Shown piece by piece: positions 30,346-39,072 of a stretch of 64,000 bases of DNA. The stretch comes from Sphaerochaeta halotolerans. GTDB taxonomy: Bacteria; Spirochaetota; Spirochaetia; Sphaerochaetales; Sphaerochaetaceae. The DNA is taken from positions 144,966-208,965 of the forward strand of contig NZ_QUWK01000006.1 of the NCBI RefSeq assembly GCF_003429665.1, given 5' to 3'. The translations under genes were made by a program, and so were the position numbers. Positions within the stretch are counted from its first letter, which is position 1. The number at the start of each line of letters is the position of its first letter. The notes below the pieces were generated by a model. That model made no database searches. It saw only the letters and a list, made by a program, of their open reading frames with translations, and had not been told where the DNA came from.

Positions 30346-30570
30346 GTTCTCTTTGAATGCCATGTAGCAATACAAATATATTTTGAAATATCTGGTAAGA
30401 TTCTTTGAACTTTCTGTTTAAGGAATGTGAAGAATCTCATCTTTGTGTGACAATAATTTGAATTTGTAAAGATATTTGAAGATGACTCAAACTTGACGAT
30501 TTCTGGTTTTGTTTTTATTCCTCCCATTAGAATTAGATCATTCACCAAATAATGCGGAGGAATATGTATC
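30346..30570 (+). promoter_or_regulatory. AT-rich upstream region of the NEW3-ABC operon
   Basis: No ORF with a binding site. A weak promoter may be present (TTGACG at about 30494, poor -10). Several short repeats of TTTGAA and GAAGAT occur. Confidence 0.3.
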
Positions 30571-31731
30571 ATGAAACGGAACAATCGGATGTTTGGTTTG
30601 CTTCTTATCTTCATGGTTGTAGTCATGCCACTCTTTGCTGACTACGAAGGACTTTCAATATCTACCAACTATCCTTCCCTGAATGTCAGCTCCACTGACA
30701 TGATTACCTTTGACCTTAAAGTGAAGAACTACAACCTTGCTCCCCAGCGAGTCAATCTCTCATTGACAGGGTTACCTTCAGGATGGGAATACCAATTCGT
30801 CGGTGGTGGAGGTCTGGTCAATGCTGTCTTTGCTGAACCTGAGTCAACATCAAATGTTCAGCTTTGGGTTATTCCAGAGGCAACGGGTAAAGAAGCCACC
30901 TATAACTTCTCTGTACATGCAAAGGGAGAAGAAGATGCATCCTTCACCCTGCCACTTACCATCACCATGGGAAGAAAGCTCCCGCAAAGACTTGCATTGG
31001 ATACAGAACTTCCAATCATAAAGGGAGATCCCTCTTCTGATTTCACGTTCAATGTTACGTTGAGAAACAACAGTGCAGCCGAAACACTCATTGACCTCTA
31101 TGCTGATGTTCCCCAAGGTTTCTCTGCATCCTTCAAGGAACAGTATGGGTCGAAGACACTGAATACCCTCTCCCTGAATGCAGGCTCGTCGAAAACCATC
31201 CAGGTTACAGTCTCCCCTTCTTCTGGTATCGCAGAGGGTAACTATCCAATAACCATCACTGCTCGATCCTCTGGAGCAGAGGCTTCTGTACCCGTCACCC
31301 TAGAGGTACAAGGACAGGCAAAACTTAGCCTCACCGGACAGGGAGGACTGCTCAGCGCAAGCGCTGTTGCAGGGAAGGAAAAAGTCCTGGATCTGGAGCT
31401 GGAAAATAGTGGCAGTGCAGAGGCTACCCACATTGAACTCTCCTCCTACACACCCTCCAACTGGACCGTTTCTTATGAGCCATCTGTAGTGGAATCTCTC
31501 CCAGCTGGAGAAAAAGTTACTGTGAAAGCCACAGTAAAACCATCGAGTGAAGCACTTACTGGAGACTATAGCCTCACTCTACGGGCAAACAGCAAAAATG
31601 CAGGCAATATATCAGAGAAATTCAGGATTACCGTTCGAACTTCTTCCCTGTGGGGCATTGTCTCAGTAGGTATCATAGCAGCAGCAGCCGTACTGTTGGT
31701 ATTTGCAGTGAAGAAATTCGGACGACGGTAA
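30571..31731 (+). CDS. NEW3-domain membrane-anchored protein of an ABC export operon
   Basis: 386 residues. Signal peptide (MFGLLLIFMVVVMPLFA), then three tandem Ig-like/NEW3 units, each with an NxG- or LPxGW-type core (LTGLPSGWEYQF, ADVPQGFSASF, SYTPSNWTVSY), and one C-terminal transmembrane helix (SVGIIAAAAVLLVFAVKKFGRR) placing the beta domains outside. Such proteins sit next to ABC-2 ATPase/permease genes and probably assist export or envelope remodelling. ATG 10 bp after GGAGG; the ATPase gene starts 14 bp later. Exact function unknown. Confidence 0.85.
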   Translation: MKRNNRMFGLLLIFMVVVMPLFADYEGLSISTNYPSLNVSSTDMITFDLKVKNYNLAPQRVNLSLTGLPSGWEYQFVGGGGLVNAVFAEPESTSNVQLWVIPEATGKEATYNFSVHAKGEEDASFTLPLTITMGRKLPQRLALDTELPIIKGDPSSDFTFNVTLRNNSAAETLIDLYADVPQGFSASFKEQYGSKTLNTLSLNAGSSKTIQVTVSPSSGIAEGNYPITITARSSGAEASVPVTLEVQGQAKLSLTGQGGLLSASAVAGKEKVLDLELENSGSAEATHIELSSYTPSNWTVSYEPSVVESLPAGEKVTVKATVKPSSEALTGDYSLTLRANSKNAGNISEKFRITVRTSSLWGIVSVGIIAAAAVLLVFAVKKFGRR

Positions 31732-31745
31732 CAGGAGGTTAAACC

Positions 31746-32693
31746 ATGGGCAACGAAATCGTATTGAGCGTTTCCCATCTGTCAAAGCAGTACCGCAAGG
31801 GGGTGAAGGCAGTGGATGACTTATCCTTTTCCCTCAAGGAAGGAGAGATCTTTGGTCTCCTTGGGCCTAATGGTTCAGGAAAGACCACCACCATCCTTAT
31901 GCTGCTGGGACTCCTGGAAAGCACGGAAGGTACAGTGGAAGTACTAGGCCACAACCCATTCCGTACACCGTTGGTGGTAAAGAGACAGGTGGGCTATATG
32001 CCGGACGCAATAGGGTTCTATGAATACATGACAGCCTATGAGAACCTTGATTATACTGCCAGGTTCCTTGGTCTGGATGCGAACGAAAGGGAAAAACGTA
32101 TCAAAGCATCAATTGCCAAGATGCGATTGACTGATCGCATGCATGACAAGGTTAAGACGTACTCCCATGGCATGAAACGAAGACTGGGACTAGCTGAATT
32201 GCTGGTAAAGGAACCCAGGATTGCCATTCTGGATGAACCTACCCAAGGGCTCGATCCCCAGTCCATTCGCGAATTCCTCTCCCTGATCACTTCCCTCCGA
32301 GACAGCGAAGGGATGACATTCCTACTCTCCAGCCATCAGCTGGATGAGGTCCAGTCTGTCTGTGACAGGGTTGGGCTCTTCTCACGAGGGAAGTTGATCA
32401 GTTTTGGTTCAGTGGATGCACTGGGAGAGGAACACTTCGGCAAAGAGGTTCTTATAGACCTGCAGGCAGAGGGCAAGGATGACTTGGAACTTCTTCTGAA
32501 AAAGCAAAAGGGAGTAATCGGTGTAGACAGACAAGGAGATAACCATTACCTGGTCACAGCTAGTGAAGACATCCGTCCGATCCTTGCCCAGCAGGTATTC
32601 AGTGCAGGATGCAATCTTACGTCTCTTGAGATGAAGAAGCACTCACTGAATGAAATCTATCAGTTGGCGTACAAGGAGGCGAGCAATGAATAA
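31746..32693 (+). CDS. ABC-2 type transporter ATP-binding protein
   Basis: 315 residues. Walker A GPNGSGKTT (about 38-46), Q-loop VGYMPD, signature YSHGMKRRLGLAE (degenerate SGG to SHG, common in this subfamily), Walker B IAILDEPTQGLDP, and switch His in SSHQLDEV; a ~90-residue C-terminal domain follows (GKEVLIDLQAEGKDDLELL). The family is CcmA/NatA-like and energises export. The start follows AGGAGG; it overlaps the permease gene by 8 bp. Confidence 0.94.
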   Translation: MGNEIVLSVSHLSKQYRKGVKAVDDLSFSLKEGEIFGLLGPNGSGKTTTILMLLGLLESTEGTVEVLGHNPFRTPLVVKRQVGYMPDAIGFYEYMTAYENLDYTARFLGLDANEREKRIKASIAKMRLTDRMHDKVKTYSHGMKRRLGLAELLVKEPRIAILDEPTQGLDPQSIREFLSLITSLRDSEGMTFLLSSHQLDEVQSVCDRVGLFSRGKLISFGSVDALGEEHFGKEVLIDLQAEGKDDLELLLKKQKGVIGVDRQGDNHYLVTASEDIRPILAQQVFSAGCNLTSLEMKKHSLNEIYQLAYKEASNE

Positions 32694-33624
32694 ACGTGAG
32701 GGTTCTGCATTGACTGGCTTGAAAGTAATTTGGCTGAAAGAGATGCAGGATTATGCAGGAAATATCAGGATGATCATCCTGATGCTCCTAATCATCCTCA
32801 CAGCCGGAGCAAGCATGTATGTTGCAGCCCAGACACTTCGCTCATTTGTCGGGGAGGACTCGTTCATGCTGCTCAATCTCTTCACGATCAGCCAAGACCC
32901 CATTCCATCCTTTCTCTCTTTTATCTCCTTCCTGGTTCCATTGACCGGCATCGCCCTCGGGTTCGATGCAATCAATTCAGAGTTCCAGAATAGGACACTG
33001 GGAAGAGTGCTTTCACAACCGATTTACCGGGATGTCTTGCTCTTTGGAAAAGCCTTGGGCGCAGTAAGTGCCATGGCGATCATACTGTTGGCACTCTGGC
33101 TGCTGGTTATCGGGTGCGCAATGTTGTTCCTCGGAGTACCACCATCTGGTGAACAGATTGCAAGAGCCTTTGCATTCTACGTGGTCACTCTGCTCTACGC
33201 ACTCCTGTGGTACTTAGTGGGTATGATGTTCTCCATCATATTCCGCCAGAGTGCTGTATCAGCATTGGTAGCTATTGCCTTGTGGCTCTTCTTCATGATT
33301 TTCTGGCCTATGATCTCCCAGCTTCTAGCCTATGCCTTCGGAGGTGGAGACAGCTTCCAGACTGCAAAACTGGAGGTGGTACTGGGAAGAATTTCTCCCT
33401 ACAGGCTCTACACAGAGTCGGCCTTGGCAATTTTGAATCCCTCAACCAGGTCCTTGGGAGTAGTCCTTTTCAGCCAGTTGCAGGGAGCCATTATGGGAAG
33501 TGCCCTACCCTTTGGTCAGAGCATGTTGCTTATATGGCCGCATTTCACTGCTTTCCTGGCAACAATCATTCTGTTGTTTGCTATTGCCTATGTGCTGTTC
33601 CAGCGTAAAGAGATTAGGATGTAA
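32686..33624 (+). CDS. ABC-2 type transporter permease
   Basis: 312-residue inner-membrane protein with six predicted helices, including MIILMLLIILTAGASMYVA, SFISFLVPLTGIALGFDAI, AMAIILLALWLLVIGCAML and a final LATIILLFAIAYVLF. INSEFQNRTLGRVLSQPIYRD is the coupling-helix region typical of ABC-2 permeases (SExxxGTLxxLLSxPxxR). The ATG at 32686 follows AAGGAGG; earlier in-frame codons lie inside the ATPase gene. Forms the exporter with the two preceding genes; substrate unknown. Confidence 0.92.
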   Translation: MNKREGSALTGLKVIWLKEMQDYAGNIRMIILMLLIILTAGASMYVAAQTLRSFVGEDSFMLLNLFTISQDPIPSFLSFISFLVPLTGIALGFDAINSEFQNRTLGRVLSQPIYRDVLLFGKALGAVSAMAIILLALWLLVIGCAMLFLGVPPSGEQIARAFAFYVVTLLYALLWYLVGMMFSIIFRQSAVSALVAIALWLFFMIFWPMISQLLAYAFGGGDSFQTAKLEVVLGRISPYRLYTESALAILNPSTRSLGVVLFSQLQGAIMGSALPFGQSMLLIWPHFTAFLATIILLFAIAYVLFQRKEIRM

Positions 33625-33632
33625 ATGTATCT

Positions 33633-33665
33633 GGAGTCGTTATATCAGAAATGGATAACGACTCC
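33633..33665 (+). terminator. Terminator of the NEW3-ABC operon
   Basis: Perfect 11-bp arms GGAGTCGTTAT / ATAACGACTCC, 11-nt loop. Confidence 0.75.
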
Positions 33666-33865
33666 ACATCAATTCCTATTGGCCATGTTTATTTCAATCG
33701 AAAATTGGCATTTGTAACATGGTATCTTTCAATGCTATTTCATTTTATCTATTTCCTTCCCTTGATAAATCACTATTTGCCACTGCACTAATTAAGTATG
33801 AAAATTTCGCAACATATGTTCCCAGCCCTTAGGAAGAAGTACGACTCGTAGGAATCTTTTACCAT

Positions 33866-34659
33866 TTGTTCTATTCCATCACCGGTATTTATCTTTATCG
33901 GATGTGAAGAAGTAAACCATTCAGGAGCAGGAAGGTCATCTGGAACCATGGAAGCACTGGATCAAGCTCATGGGTCGGGGGAGTTTGATAAGGGCACATC
34001 TGTTGTGCTGGCAGTAGATCCTTATGGAGAGGCCAAAACCAGAGATTTTTACGTAGACATGGAGAGAGAATCGACCATCTATCATATTGAGGGATCAGGA
34101 ACCTTGGAGGGAGTACGATTACTGGGACCTATACCTATACAACTACAGAGAAGAATGAGGGCAGCCTAAGAGAAACAAGCACCGAATCATTGACTCCATT
34201 ACCCTGGAACAAGAAGGTAATGATGTAACAGTTTCCTGTACTGGAGAAGGACCTCTTGCTGATAAAACATTCCAAGGGGCTCAGAACCTACATACACATC
34301 TGCGGACCTTTATGGAGACTGGTTGTTCCTTGATGAGTCATGATGATGATTCTGCAAACAACAGCACAATGGACATCCACAACTACACAACAGGCTATAA
34401 TGAGTACTCATTCAAAGGAAGCGGGGCACTTGATGGTTTTTCTATCACAGGGGTATATCATTATTCTCGTATCAGCACAGCTCCTGAGACAGTAGAGTCA
34501 AGTTGGTTTGAATATGAAGATGAAAAATCAGAATCCCATCATCCGATTGCAATGAATATTTCGTTTACCGGAAGTCAGATGACCATCACTTGCAAGACAT
34601 CAGAAGGTCCCATGACTGGCCTCACGTTTAGTGGAGGAATCAAGCAACCAACACCGTAA
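33866..34659 (+). pseudogene. Broken lipoprotein-like gene
   Basis: In one frame a lipobox-like segment VFIFIGCEEVNHSG appears directly after a stop codon and continues to 34169 (MEALDQAHGSG..., IEGSGTLEGVRLL). The homologous continuation, SITLEQEGNDVTVSCTGEG and GSGALDGFSITGVYHY, lies in another frame up to 34659. At least one frameshift and a missing start make it non-functional. The repeated G(S/E)GxL(D/E)G pattern links it to the remnant at 29959-30231. 33666-33865 shows no gene. Confidence 0.55.
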
Positions 34660-34692
34660 GTTCAATGCTTGGGATTATCCCCTATAGATACA

Positions 34693-34721
34693 CCAACTGC
34701 ACCGTTTTCCGGTGCAGTTGG
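34693..34721. terminator. Bidirectional terminator
   Basis: Perfect 12-bp arms CCAACTGCACCG / CGGTGCAGTTGG around TTTTC, placed between the broken lipoprotein gene and the convergent SHOCT genes. Confidence 0.8.
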
Positions 34722-34767
34722 CTTTATGAGTAGTACTTCAACGATTCAGAGAGTTCATGAGAAGGCT

Positions 34768-35034
34768 TTATCGCAGGTCCTTCTTCATGACATCATACTC
34801 TTCCTTTGTCAGCTCACCCTTTGCATATCGCTCTTCAACAATACGGAGTGCTTCCCCAGAAGCATTTCTCTTCTTTGAGGTTCTGACAATTGCAATGATG
34901 GAGAGCGTCAAGGCAGCAATTACTGCAAGAACAACAAGTCCCATAATCCACATGCCACCATCGTACATACCATAGCCATAGCCTAGGCTATGATGACCGA
35001 ATCTTCCTGCGTCCCAAAATAACGAATTATACAT
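34768..35034 (-). CDS. SHOCT-domain membrane protein
   Basis: 88 residues: a Gly/Tyr-rich N-terminus (GRFGHHSLGYGYGMYDGG), one membrane helix (MWIMGLVVLAVIAALTLSIIA) and a C-terminal SHOCT motif (ALRIVEERYAKGELTKEEYDVMKKDL). The second ATG (35034) is used because it is 8 bp from AGGAGG. It lies 11 bp after another SHOCT gene and under a CsoR-type operator, so it is probably copper-induced. His/Met/Tyr in the N-terminus could bind metal (inference). Confidence 0.82.
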   Translation of the reverse strand: MYNSLFWDAGRFGHHSLGYGYGMYDGGMWIMGLVVLAVIAALTLSIIAIVRTSKKRNASGEALRIVEERYAKGELTKEEYDVMKKDLR

Positions 35035-35045
35035 ACACATTCCTC

Positions 35046-35222
35046 CTAATACCCAAGATCTTTACGTAATTCCAAATAGGTGTCCCTATCAATTTCGCCC
35101 TTTGCGTATCGGCGATTAACTACATCCAATGCTGATGGTTCCTGGGGTTTGAACCCAGATTTATCAGACTTAACCATGAAGTAAATAAATACTCCTACCA
35201 AAATCAGTAATACTAACATCAT
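35046..35222 (-). CDS. Small SHOCT-domain membrane protein
   Basis: 58 residues: one N-terminal helix (MMLVLLILVGVFIYFMV) and a SHOCT motif (ALDVVNRRYAKGEIDRDTYLELRKDL). The ATG at 35222 follows AGGAG; a longer frame would start upstream of the operator and transcription start and is rejected. First gene of a two-gene unit controlled by the operator at 35232-35250. Confidence 0.8.
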   Translation of the reverse strand: MMLVLLILVGVFIYFMVKSDKSGFKPQEPSALDVVNRRYAKGEIDRDTYLELRKDLGY

Positions 35223-35231
35223 ATCAACTCC

Positions 35232-35284
35232 TATACCCCCTGAGGGTATATAAGAAGTATCATCATATAGCATCTATCCGTCAA
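35232..35284 (-). promoter_or_regulatory. Promoter and second CsoR operator, SHOCT operon
   Basis: Minus-strand -35 TTGACG (35279-35284), 17-nt spacer, -10 GATACT (35256-35261). The operator TATACCCTCAGGGGGTATA (35232-35250) covers the predicted start point. Both 8-bp arms, TATACCCT and GGGGTATA, are identical to those of the csoR operator, only the 3-bp centre differs. Confidence 0.78.
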
Positions 35285-35376
35285 GGTTACTGCCTATCAA
35301 TTCACTAGGAGTTCACATAACTTCATGGTTCTTCACATTCATCTTGGCGTATAGTGATACATCTTTTGTCTACTCA

Positions 35377-35628
35377 CTATCTGAATCTGCGATGCCTACT
35401 TTTCCTATACTGATACTGTAGAATTCCAAGCTCTTTCTCTTTCTTCCTTCTCTGCCCCATCACTTCTTCCCAACTCATCACTTCACGCTTCAGTAATAAG
35501 TAGTGTTCATACCTGTCATGTTCCAACTCCCCTGATTGCAGTGCGCTCTTTACTGCACACCCTATTTCTCCGGTATGACTACAGTCATGGAACCGACAAT
35601 AAGCGACCAGAGCTGCGATATCAGAATT
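35377..35628 (-). pseudogene. Detached rsgA 3' end (C-terminal zinc domain)
   Basis: Encodes ~84 C-terminal residues of the ribosome-assembly GTPase RsgA: AYCRFHDCSHTGEIGC (zinc site C-x4-C-x-H-x5-C intact), VKSALQSGELEHDRY and MSWEEVMGQRRKKEKELG. It has no start and joins the abiEii stop region exactly at 35621-35628. Roughly nine in ten bases match the corresponding part of the rsgA pseudogene at 37227-37478. Confidence 0.8.
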
Positions 35629-36466
35629 TTAAAGCTTGCATGATATTCAATATCTTAGCGCAGGTATCCTCAAAGCTAATATTTTTCGCATAATCAAAAT
35701 TTATCTGATAGTTTGTCCAAAAAGTATGCATCCGGGGGTTATCTCTTACATTGATTACAATAGCTTGATAATCGGTCAGAAGAGGTAGACTACCCCTTTT
35801 GGTAGCTGTCCTTTCCAAGGCAGATCTCAGAAGAGAGAGATCACAGTCTCCCCAACGTAAGGAATACAGAATATAAATATCATAGAAATCTCTTGGCCTG
35901 GTGTTGGCAATATTCCTAGACAGTATCGTTTCCAACTTCTCAGCCAGAATAGTCTCCAGATTGTATGTCATCATCGAAATGGCGCGATCTTCAAAAAGCA
36001 ACGGAAATGTATACTCGATTTCTCGCGGTGTAATCCTGTCGTCAGTCGTCACATCAACTGATAGAGGAACTCGTAAAGGAGGATAACTGGCAATCAGGCT
36101 GACACGGATGCCTGGGTAATCATCGGTTTCTCGGATATCAGTAACTCGATTGAATGAAAATTTTACATTATCATCTACCCTTATGGCACAGACTTGTTCA
36201 AATACGGTCTTGATGGATTCATGATTCAGCGTGAAGCCTTTGATGGTTACATCAAGATCCATGGTGGATCGAGATCCAAGTCCGACCATGACAGCAATCA
36301 GAAACCCTCCCTTGATGATAAAATTCTCTCTGTAGCTGGAAAGGGACAACCGCTCCAATAACCGTTCCATCAGATAATTCTGCATGACTATTTGGGCTGG
36401 GAGATGCTTTTCGGCTGCCAGATTCTTAATCCGCGCCTTCAACTGCATCGGGTTGCTCGTGATCAT
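35621..36466 (-). CDS. abiEii: AbiEii-type toxin nucleotidyltransferase (type IV toxin-antitoxin)
   Basis: 281 residues of the DUF1814/AbiEii family. NFIIKGGFLIAVMVGLGSRSTMDLDVTIKG holds the polymerase-beta-type motif (GG...R-T-x-DLD, about residues 48-75); VPLSVDVTTDD and LAEKLETILSRNIANTRPRDFYDIY (catalytic K and RPRDFYDIY) are intact. AbiEii toxins transfer nucleotides, probably to tRNA, to stop growth after phage attack or plasmid loss. Overlaps the antitoxin gene by 4 bp. Its stop codon lies at the junction with the rsgA 3' fragment, so the last residues may derive from the insertion. Confidence 0.92.
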   Translation of the reverse strand: MITSNPMQLKARIKNLAAEKHLPAQIVMQNYLMERLLERLSLSSYRENFIIKGGFLIAVMVGLGSRSTMDLDVTIKGFTLNHESIKTVFEQVCAIRVDDNVKFSFNRVTDIRETDDYPGIRVSLIASYPPLRVPLSVDVTTDDRITPREIEYTFPLLFEDRAISMMTYNLETILAEKLETILSRNIANTRPRDFYDIYILYSLRWGDCDLSLLRSALERTATKRGSLPLLTDYQAIVINVRDNPRMHTFWTNYQINFDYAKNISFEDTCAKILNIMQALKF

Positions 36467-37083
36467 AATAGAATCTCCATGTAGGTCTGAATTTTTGTCT
36501 TGACCTGAAGCTTTTGTGCATAATCCATGAGGCGGGCAATATCCTTCTCCCGTGAACTGGCATATATCCTCATTGCCTGGCTCACCACCTGTATATCTGC
36601 TTTGTGGCGGGTTTGAACCATATCACAGAGAGTACGCTCGATGTTATAGGCTTTGATGGAGTTACCACTTGGAGAAGATAGCGTCATGATTCCCAACTGA
36701 TATGTTTCCTTGCTGGCCACTTTAGCTACAAGACCTCGCTTGAGGACATTTCCCACATTGTATCCGAAGGGAAATGTCATGGTATACCGTGAAGGAGTCC
36801 GGTCGGTCAGTGCATGAAGATACAAAGCGGTCTCATGGGAAAAGATTCCCCTTGAGAATCGCCATTGGAGAATAAAAAACTCATCTTCCCAAGTTTCCGG
36901 GAGTGTATACACACCTCGCTCAACTCGAACAAGCAATCCGCTGTGTACCATGGAGGTGAGGCATCGCCTTGGAATGCCTGCCTTGGTCACTTGGGTGCTC
37001 GTGATGATCCCCTGCTGTGCTTTTGCCATATGAAGAATCTTTGCATTATCAAGGTTACTTACTAAACCTCTCTGTACTTTCAT
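36463..37083 (-). CDS. abiEi: AbiEi-type antitoxin (transcriptional repressor)
   Basis: 206 residues. N-terminal winged helix (ILHMAKAQQGIITSTQVTKAGIPRRCLTSMVHSGLLVRVERGVYTL, about residues 15-62) followed by the AbiEi C-terminal domain (FSHETALYLHALTDRTP, MTFPFGYN, YNIERTLCDMVQTR). It represses its own promoter and neutralises AbiEii. The ATG at 37083 is chosen; a TATAAT lies 9-14 bp upstream of it, so translation could be leaderless, or the upstream ATG at 37110 could be used. Confidence 0.88.
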   Translation of the reverse strand: MKVQRGLVSNLDNAKILHMAKAQQGIITSTQVTKAGIPRRCLTSMVHSGLLVRVERGVYTLPETWEDEFFILQWRFSRGIFSHETALYLHALTDRTPSRYTMTFPFGYNVGNVLKRGLVAKVASKETYQLGIMTLSSPSGNSIKAYNIERTLCDMVQTRHKADIQVVSQAMRIYASSREKDIARLMDYAQKLQVKTKIQTYMEILL

Positions 37084-37226
37084 GCTATTTATATTATACC
37101 TTTTTAGCATGTTTGTACATTTATTTCTATAAGAACTTCCTAAATTTGCCCTGATGATTTGAATTAAGAGAATTTATACTGTATAAAGTCTTCCTTGAAA
37201 TCAAAGCATCAAGGAAGGTCAAACAT

Positions 37227-38325
37227 CTATACTTGTTTTCCCTCTCTCCTTCTGTATTGATAGAGCACCTTCCCCAACGTTTTATCCTTCTTCCTTCTCT
37301 GCCCCATCACCTCTTCCCAACTTATCGCTTCACGCTTCAGTAATAGATAATGTTTATACCTGTCCTGTTTCAACTCCCCTGATTGCAGTGCCTCTTTACT
37401 GCACACCCTATTTCTCCGGTATGACTACCGTCATGGACCCGACAATGTGACGCAAGAACTGCACTATCAGAGAAACTCTCAGCAATCGCAGAAGCACTGC
37501 TGTTCATCCCCACCCCCCTTATACCTGGGGTATCGAGCAGGATAGCTCCAGAGGGTAGCTGATGGAGAGACCTGGAGGTAGTGGTATGCCTTCCCTTTCC
37601 ATCACCCACGCGTACTTCTTGTGTTTTGGAAATTTCCTTCCCATAGAGCCGATTTACCAATGTCGATTTCCCGGCGCCGCTAAAACCTAAGAGCATATAA
37701 GTCTTCCTTGCCCTCAGAGAAAGGAGAAGGTCCTCTATGCCGTTCCCTGAGAGAGAATCGACTTTTTAAGGTATACCCTCAAGGAGGGAAAACGCTCAGA
37801 GGCAATGTTCAGCATTCTCAAAGGATCTTCAACCAGGTCAATCTTGGTGAGTACCAACAGGGAGTGATATGATCAGCAGAGAGAATGAAAAGATATCGTT
37901 CTATCTTTCGAATAGTAAAGTCGGAGTGACTGTCGATCACCAAAAAATGTGACATCCGCATTACTGGCAACCACCTCTTGACCTCCAGCATGATATCCAT
38001 CTTCATGTACAAGTGGTTTATGGAATTCGGTAATGCATGAAAGTACTGCTTCAAGCAGGCCCTTCTCAGACTTACAGGAGTTCACAGCACACAAATCCCC
38101 TACTACAGGTGCTTGCTGTATCCCAAGGTCAAGAAGATTGTTAAATGCTCCAGATCTTTGAAGCAGGTATGAATGTATTCCATCACTGTCCCAGTAGTAA
38201 CCTCTGCTTTCTTTGATGATACGTAGAGGTATATACCCAAGCGTACTGAAAGGCACAAAGTTTTGTGCCAATTGTTCGTTCCACCCAAGGAAGCTGGGTT
38301 GAGTTGTACTATGTTGTATTTGCAT
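37227..38325 (-). pseudogene. rsgA: rsgA pseudogene (ribosome small subunit-dependent GTPase A)
   Basis: Recognisable RsgA in pieces across frames: OB-fold N-terminus (LGWNEQLAQNFVPFSTLGYIP), CP-type GTPase with VLTKIDLVEDPLRML (G4 TKxD), GFSGAGKSTLVNRLYG (P-loop), LLDTPGIRG (G3) and the zinc domain. At least three frameshifts break it (about 37850-37950, 37740, and a lost base near 37390), and the second zinc Cys is Gly (CRVHDGSH). RsgA normally matures 30S subunits, so an intact copy is probably elsewhere, or the cell does without. Confidence 0.85.
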
Positions 38326-38537
38326 GAGAACCATCCAGGTTTCTAATGATACAAGAAACAGCCTACCGCTGTTTTGGTAGGATTCGCCGGTATGTGTTTA
38401 TCTTTACTGTTCTCTGGTTTTCAAGATCAACACCGTTACCAGGGTTGCCTTACAATCTCCAGATGGATGGTCTTTATCCTAACTCCATTGTGAAATAATG
38501 ATATCACTACAATACATCTGCACTTTGATCCTGTTGT

Positions 38538-38972
38538 TTACAAAGAACCTTTAATGTTTTTATATGCTTCTATGTATGTTTCTACGGTATAGGATCGAAG
38601 AATCTCTGCAACAAGGTCGAGGGGAATTTCTTCCAGGGTTTTGAACCTAATACAAGATTTTCCGAGCATGAGCTTCTTACTCTGCTTCTGGAGCTTCACC
38701 ATTTTCTTGTCATCCATGTAGAGCGGCATGAGGTAGAGGGAGAAGCCATGCTTCTGTACTGAAAGGGCTGCATACCCAATAGGTTGCTTGTTATAGGTAT
38801 CAGGGAAGGAACGCAGGGGTATTTCATAGCTGATCATTCCCCAGTTCATACTTTCCTGGATTCCCTCTGGAAGATTCTCAAGGATCAATTTCCTGAGTGG
38901 TTCAATAACGGAGCGTTGCTCGCTGGTAAGCTCTGAGAGATATGCTTCTACGGTTGTTGCTTCTGATCGCAT
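38538..38972 (-). CDS. DUF1801 (YdhG-like) protein
   Basis: 144 residues: TTVEAYLSELTSEQRSVIEPLRKLILENLPEGIQESMNWGMISYEIP is the DUF1801 opening, followed by YAALSVQKHGFSLYLMPLY and a basic helical part with KLMLGKSCIRFKTLEEIPLD. The family has an iron-chaperone frataxin-like fold and is poorly characterised. The ATG at 38972 follows AAGGAG; the frame continues 107 codons upstream as an antisense shadow of the porin-like gene and is rejected. Confidence 0.88.
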   Translation of the reverse strand: MRSEATTVEAYLSELTSEQRSVIEPLRKLILENLPEGIQESMNWGMISYEIPLRSFPDTYNKQPIGYAALSVQKHGFSLYLMPLYMDDKKMVKLQKQSKKLMLGKSCIRFKTLEEIPLDLVAEILRSYTVETYIEAYKNIKGSL

Positions 38973-39017
38973 GGCAGGCTCCTTACATTCTATTGAGATA
39001 TTGGGCAGATAAAGGAA

Positions 39018-39044
39018 AAGTGACCCATCATCGATGGGCCACTT
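39018..39044 (-). terminator. Terminator of the porin-like gene
   Basis: Near-perfect 12-bp arms (AAGTGGCCCATC / GATGGGTCACTT on the minus strand, one G-T pair) followed by ttcctttat. Confidence 0.75.
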
Positions 39045-39072
39045 TGTAATTAACTTTTCTAGACTCTTTCGA

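Noticed and set aside
35046..35273. Longer start for the small SHOCT gene
   Set aside because: It would begin upstream of the operator and predicted transcription start; the ATG at 35222 has AGGAG.
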